From contig CAZXVU010000071.1 of NCBI GenBank assembly GCA_964644465.1, positions 1-10,734 on the forward strand: DNA of 10,734 nt, read 5' to 3'. Numbering within the stretch: the stretch's first letter is position 1; each line of letters begins with the position of its first letter. The DNA is from CAZXVU01 sp964644465 (lineage in GTDB: Bacteria; Chlamydiota; Chlamydiia; Chlamydiales; SM23-39). The position numbers and the translations under genes were made by a program. This document shows, piece by piece, positions 7,952-10,734 of the stretch. The notes below the pieces were generated by a model that worked only from the letters and a program-made list of their open reading frames with translations, did no database searches and was not told the DNA's origin.

Positions 7952-8114
7952 ATCTTAAAACATCGGCGCTCCCTTAAAACTCCTCTTTTTCCCGGAAGAA
8001 AGCTATTCCTATGCCATTAATCCTCAAAGACCTGAAAAGACTGTCGACGAGGCTCGGATGGCTTATCAAAGAAATATGAAGCTTTCTGTTTGTCTAGAGA
8101 AGATGTTGGCGTAA
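7952..8114 (+). pseudogene. holB: Displaced 3' fragment of a second holB
   Basis: Reading from 7959, 51 codons plus a TAA at 8112-8114 encode a copy of the holB C-terminus. IGAPLKLLFFPEE matches holB residues 259-271 at 12 of 13 positions, and VDEARMAYQRNMKLSVCLEK matches 287-306 at 19 of 20. The stretch between is diverged with one codon deleted, so the frame is kept. A stop (7956-7958) lies just upstream in frame, there is no start codon, and homology ends near 7952, so this is only a 3' end. In the two conserved blocks (33 codons) I count 17 base differences, and 14 of the 16 altered codons are synonymous. It ends KMLA rather than the longer tail of the intact gene. It is best read as the original or a donor's holB 3' end left behind when the accessory gene was inserted. 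Confidence 0.88.
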
Positions 8115-8127
8115 GTCCTTTGATTCC

Positions 8128-8140
8128 AGTATATTATACT
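8128..8140. repeat. Perfect palindrome upstream of the small-protein promoter
   Basis: AGTATA-T-TATACT is a perfect 6+1+6 inverted repeat. It lies just after the holB remnant and 12 bases before the -35 of the next gene. It could be an operator or a weak hairpin. There is no T run behind it, so it is not a convincing terminator. Confidence 0.35.
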
Positions 8141-8152
8141 TTAATTGCCTTG

Positions 8153-8181
8153 TTGAAAATTTAATATTTTAATGATATAAT
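8153..8181 (+). promoter_or_regulatory. Strong extended -10 promoter of the small helical protein gene
   Basis: TTGAAA (8153-8158) and a perfect TATAAT (8176-8181) are separated by 17 bases, and TGA directly before the -10 supplies the extended TGn motif. Transcription would begin around 8188, shortly before the GAGG ribosome site at 8196-8199. This is the best promoter match in the window. Confidence 0.75.
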
Positions 8182-8205
8182 AGTAATAATACAATGAGGT
8201 GTTTT

Positions 8206-8796
8206 ATGGTAACGAACGTTCAGAATAATATAAGTAATATCAGTCAAAATCCCCCTCCTATCGATCCTGCTTGGCTTATTCAAGAATACAAGGATCTATA
8301 TATAAACTTCTGCAAAGACCCGTCTCAAGCAAATGCGCAAGCTCTTTTAAACTTCATGAAAAATAATCAAACTCAATTAGACGAAGCCGCTGCGATGATC
8401 GGATATGCACCTTACCCAGGAGCAAACCCTTCAGATGATATTAGCGCCTTAATCAATAGTTTGACGGCATTTACTCAAGGGGCCAAAGACATTGATGCAG
8501 TCTATGAATTTGCCAATGACGTGAGACAATGGCTTGGCGTAAATTTGACTCCCCAAGATATTTTGGAAGCTTTTGAATCCTATGCTCAAAAATATATCAA
8601 TTCATCTCCTCCTTCAGCAGCCTTAGCAGCCGAACTTAAATGGATCTTGAGCGTACCGGGATTTGTCAAGGCTCTTAGCGGATTTTCGAAAGATCCAGAC
8701 CAATTTTCTAAAGATGTAGCGCAAGCGGAGAGCGATTTATCTGCAGGCAAAAATGCCCAAGCCGATATCGCAAAAATCTTGGCTGACCTTAGTTAA
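8206..8796 (+). CDS. Hypothetical small helical protein, unknown function
   Basis: I do not recognise a family. The start chosen is the ATG at 8206, because TGAGGT ends 5-6 bases before it. An ATG at 8194 in the same frame would add four residues but overlaps that ribosome site. The 196-residue product has no signal peptide or membrane segment. Its first 17 or so residues are rich in Asn, Ser and Gln (NVQNNISNISQNPPP), and the rest is Ala/Leu/Asp/Lys-rich and looks mainly alpha-helical. It has one Cys. The polar N-terminus is compatible with a type III secretion signal, a common feature of chlamydial effectors, but this is only inference. It has its own strong promoter and is followed at once by a terminator-like hairpin, so it is probably a single-gene unit. 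It lies directly downstream of the holB remnant, at the edge of the accessory insert. Confidence 0.75.
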   Translation: MVTNVQNNISNISQNPPPIDPAWLIQEYKDLYINFCKDPSQANAQALLNFMKNNQTQLDEAAAMIGYAPYPGANPSDDISALINSLTAFTQGAKDIDAVYEFANDVRQWLGVNLTPQDILEAFESYAQKYINSSPPSAALAAELKWILSVPGFVKALSGFSKDPDQFSKDVAQAESDLSAGKNAQADIAKILADLS

Positions 8797-8809
8797 TTCT
8801 ATCTATCCT

Positions 8810-8854
8810 AAAATGCTCGATTTTGATACTCAGTCAAAGTATGAGCATTTTTTT
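8810..8854 (+). terminator. Terminator-like hairpin overlapping the aquaporin start
   Basis: AAAATGCTC (8810-8818) pairs with GAGCATTTT (8843-8851), and ATACT (8826-8830) pairs with AGTAT (8838-8842) around the loop CAGTCAA. Seven bases (8819-8825) bulge on the left. A run of seven Ts (8848-8854) follows. It lies 14 bases after the stop of the small-protein gene, as expected for an intrinsic terminator. The aquaporin ATG (8841-8843) is inside the right arm, and the T run codes for its residues 3-5, so the structure may also control that gene. The GC-poor stem and bulge make its strength uncertain. Confidence 0.6.
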
Positions 8855-9578
8855 AGGCGAATTGATCGGCACTCTTTTGCTGATCTTGCTGGGCAATGGT
8901 TCTGTAGCCAACGTTCTCCTCAAACGATCGAAAGGGGAGAAAGGGGGCTGGATTGTCATTACAGCAGGGTGGGGCTTTGCTGTTACAATTGCCGTTTATG
9001 CAGTGGGATGGATCAGCGGCGGCCATCTAAATCCAGCTGTTACGATAGGCCTTTGGGCTGCAGGTAAGACAAGCCTTTCTCAAATTCCCTTCTATCTCTG
9101 CGGACAAATGATCGGAGCCATGATCGGCGCCTGGCTTGTATGGATTACTTATTATCCTCATTGGGCTGTGACGACAGAGCCGCGGCTAAAACTACTCTGT
9201 TTTTGCACGAGTCCCGAGATTCGTAGGCCTTGGAGTAATTTTATCACAGAGGTCATAGCGACGGCAGTTTTGCTCATGGGAATCCTCGGAATTTTCAATG
9301 TGCACAACGGGATTGGGTCAGGAGTTGGACCTTATGCTGTAGGCATTCTGATTTTCAGCATTGGGCTATCTCTGGGCGGCCCTACGGGATTTGCGATCAA
9401 TCCCGCACGCGATTTAGGCCCCCGGATCATGCATGCTTGGATTCCGATGTCTGACAAAGGGGGATCGGAATGGACTTATGCGTGGATCCCCATTTTCGGC
9501 CCTATCGTCGGTGGTATTCTCGGCTCTTTAGCCTATCAATTTTTTATCGCTCCTCTCTCTTCTCTCGGAGCTATTTAA
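8841..9578 (+). CDS. glpF: Aquaglyceroporin / glycerol facilitator (MIP family)
   Basis: This is an inner-membrane channel of the major intrinsic protein family that lets glycerol, and probably water and small neutral solutes, diffuse across. The 245 residues form about six membrane helices. The two half-helix NPA motifs are at 64-66 (GGHLNPAVTIG) and 187-189 (FAINPARDLGPR). Asp191 after NPAR is typical of glycerol facilitators, and Trp44, Phe184 and Arg190 match the aromatic/arginine filter of E. coli GlpF (Trp48, Phe200, Arg206), pointing to glycerol rather than water only. The ATG at 8841 gives MSIFLGELIGT, the usual family start. An in-frame TTG at 8823 would add six residues. No clear ribosome site precedes the ATG, and it is buried in a terminator-like hairpin. 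The gene converges on the mannose-1-phosphate guanylyltransferase gene, overlapping it by 8 bases. No glpK or glpD lies beside it here. Confidence 0.92.
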   Translation: MSIFLGELIGTLLLILLGNGSVANVLLKRSKGEKGGWIVITAGWGFAVTIAVYAVGWISGGHLNPAVTIGLWAAGKTSLSQIPFYLCGQMIGAMIGAWLVWITYYPHWAVTTEPRLKLLCFCTSPEIRRPWSNFITEVIATAVLLMGILGIFNVHNGIGSGVGPYAVGILIFSIGLSLGGPTGFAINPARDLGPRIMHAWIPMSDKGGSEWTYAWIPIFGPIVGGILGSLAYQFFIAPLSSLGAI

Positions 9579-10662
9579 GATCCTCACTGATTTTCTTTGC
9601 TAGCGCTTTGATCTTTTGCGATTCTCCTTTTTTACAGATAAAAATGGCCTCTTCTGTCTCTACAATCAGAAGGTCTTCCACACCGATTGTTGCGATGAGC
9701 CGCTTATTCGAAAAAATGAGGTTGTTTTTACTCTCGATTTCCACCACATTTCCTCGGAGCGCATTGCCATATTCATTTTTCTGTAGAACTTCATAGAGAC
9801 CATCCCAGGAACCGATGTCGGACCAAGTAATCTGAAGCGGACAGGCTGCGATTCTCTTGGTTTTTTCCATGACGGCGAAATCGATTGAAATGTCAGGCAT
9901 TTGAGAAAAAGCAGTTTCCATTTCTGAGAAAGTTCCAGATGAAAGTCTGAAAATTTCTGGAGAATAACGTTGAAGTTCTCCCCAAAAAGTTTTCAAAGAG
10001 AAGGCAAATATCCCCGAATTCCAAAAAACTCGATCCGATTGGATCAGTTCTTTCGCTCTTTCAAGATTGGGTTTTTCGATAAAACGTTTCACTTCAAAGG
10101 TAAAAGGATCGAAAGGGGAGCCCATCTCCAGATAGCCAAAGCCTGTTTCGGGCTTGGTCGGATGGATGCCGAAAGTGACAATTTGCCCTGATTTCACGGT
10201 CGGAAGAACCGTTTCAATGGAATTGACCCATTCCTCTTGAGGCTCTATGAAATGATCCGCAGGCACGACGAGAATAGGCGCTTCCGGATCAATTTTTTGA
10301 ACTTCCGCAAGATATTTCGCAGCGTAGGCAATCGCCGGGGCGGTATTCCGGCGGCAGGGTTCTATTAAAATCGTGATATTCCCAGAAAATTTCTCAATTT
10401 GGGCGCGCACCAACGGCTCATACCGCTCGCTAGTAGCGATGACGATCTCTGCGAGATGAGGCAGCCCAAGGAGGCGGCGGACCGTTTGCTGTAGGAGCGA
10501 TTCACCGGTTCCAAAATCGATGAATTGCTTCGGAAATTCATCCCGTGAGGCAGGCCATAGACGCGTTCCTCCTCCTCCAGCGAGTAAAATGGCGTGAACT
10601 TCATTGGAATTTCCGCATAAAAATAGAGGGCAAATGGCAAGCATCATTCGAACAAGAAACAT
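9571..10662 (-). CDS. manC: Mannose-1-phosphate guanylyltransferase
   Basis: It makes GDP-mannose from mannose-1-phosphate and GTP in the cytoplasm, supplying mannose or fucose-type sugars for surface glycans. The nucleotidyltransferase signature GGGGTRLWPASR at 29-40 is followed by the catalytic lysine in FPKQF (Lys45). Also seen are EPCRRNTAPAI (101-111), PADH (134-137), PETGFGYLE (171-179), FIEKP (194-198), WNSGIF (214-219), SIDFAVMEK (259-267) and WSDIGSW (280-286, metal ligand Asp282). At 363 residues it is the short form without the C-terminal phosphomannose isomerase cupin domain found in bifunctional enzymes. The N-terminus is odd: about 20 residues, partly hydrophobic, precede VHAILLAGG, where the family normally begins MKxHAxxLAGG. 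An out-of-frame ATG sits just there. The start at 10662 has a good AGGGAG ribosome site. The gene symbol is by family; the exact sugar substrate is inferred. Confidence 0.9.
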   Translation of the reverse strand: MFLVRMMLAICPLFLCGNSNEVHAILLAGGGGTRLWPASRDEFPKQFIDFGTGESLLQQTVRRLLGLPHLAEIVIATSERYEPLVRAQIEKFSGNITILIEPCRRNTAPAIAYAAKYLAEVQKIDPEAPILVVPADHFIEPQEEWVNSIETVLPTVKSGQIVTFGIHPTKPETGFGYLEMGSPFDPFTFEVKRFIEKPNLERAKELIQSDRVFWNSGIFAFSLKTFWGELQRYSPEIFRLSSGTFSEMETAFSQMPDISIDFAVMEKTKRIAACPLQITWSDIGSWDGLYEVLQKNEYGNALRGNVVEIESKNNLIFSNKRLIATIGVEDLLIVETEEAIFICKKGESQKIKALAKKISEDLK

Positions 10663-10668
10663 TCTGAT

Positions 10669-10674
10669 CTCCCT
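10669..10674 (-). promoter_or_regulatory. Ribosome binding site of manC
   Basis: AGGGAG on the minus strand lies 6 bases before the ATG at 10662 and supports translation from there, despite the unusual N-terminal extension it creates. Confidence 0.55.
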
Positions 10675-10687
10675 GTAAAGGGTGGAA

Positions 10688-10696
10688 ATTCTACCA
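10688..10696 (-). promoter_or_regulatory. Possible extended -10 promoter of manC
   Basis: On the minus strand TGG-TAGAAT forms a TGn-extended -10 with one mismatch to TATAAT, about 25 bases before the start codon. No convincing -35 is seen at 16-18 bases upstream. An imperfect 15-base palindrome (10681-10695) overlaps it and could be an operator, though it may be chance. Confidence 0.3.
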
Positions 10697-10734
10697 AATG
10701 ACAGCTTTTCACTGTGGTAATAAGTAGCGTATTG

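Noticed and set aside
8753..9067. 104-codon plus-strand frame spanning the small protein end and the aquaporin start
   Set aside because: It overlaps two better-supported genes in another frame and the first NPA motif is read in the aquaporin frame.
9549..9571. GCTCC/GGAGC hairpin at the glpF-manC convergence as a terminator
   Set aside because: The stem is only five pairs with a 13-base loop and there is no T run on either strand, so it was not listed.
10365..10640. 91-codon minus-strand frame over the manC start
   Set aside because: After its internal ATG it runs out of frame with the conserved GGGGTRLWP motif. It matters only as a hint of a possible one-base deletion, not as a gene.
1..10734. 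CRISPR array, tRNA, rRNA or transposase/integrase gene
   Set aside because: No spaced direct repeats, no cloverleaf-like segment and no recombinase motif were seen on either strand.

Overview
The window comes from a bacterium of the phylum Chlamydiae, most likely an environmental (Chlamydia-like) lineage. The run gyrB-gyrA-tmk-holB on one strand matches the order I recall for CT190-CT187 of Chlamydia trachomatis. The protein motifs fit that placement, and the accessory genes to the right do not look like the reduced Chlamydiaceae genomes. The genus cannot be fixed without a database search.

Left part (1-6683, + strand): a housekeeping replication cluster. GyrB and GyrA form DNA gyrase. Tmk makes dTDP for DNA synthesis, and HolB is the delta-prime subunit of the polymerase III clamp loader. 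gyrA/tmk and tmk/holB overlap by a few bases, so translation is probably coupled. gyrB and gyrA are separated by a 168-base non-coding gap filled with GC-rich hairpins and modular inverted repeats that look like a dispersed repeat element.

Middle part (6684-8810): an AT-rich accessory insert. It holds a minus-strand gene for a tail-anchored protein with a possible papain-like C...H...SKxG...H domain. That gene has a good sigma-70-type promoter inside an island of about 14% GC. Beyond the island lies a second, diverged copy of the 3' end of holB (about 7952-8114) with no 5' part. The insert is therefore bracketed by two holB 3' ends. Nearly all differences between them are synonymous, so the second end was part of a working holB in another lineage or allele rather than a decayed tandem copy. 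Next comes a gene for a small helical protein of unknown function with a near-consensus extended -10 promoter.

Right part (8841-10734): a glpF-type aquaglyceroporin on the + strand, whose start codon lies inside a terminator-like hairpin. Converging on it is a minus-strand mannose-1-phosphate guanylyltransferase (GDP-mannose synthesis). That gene carries an unusual N-terminal extension, and the family-typical start ATG sits just out of frame.

The points most worth a second look are the holB 3'-end duplication around the accessory gene, the tail-anchored putative cysteine hydrolase, the hairpin over the aquaporin start, the gyrB-gyrA repeat, the GyrA quinolone-pocket residues and the manC N-terminus.
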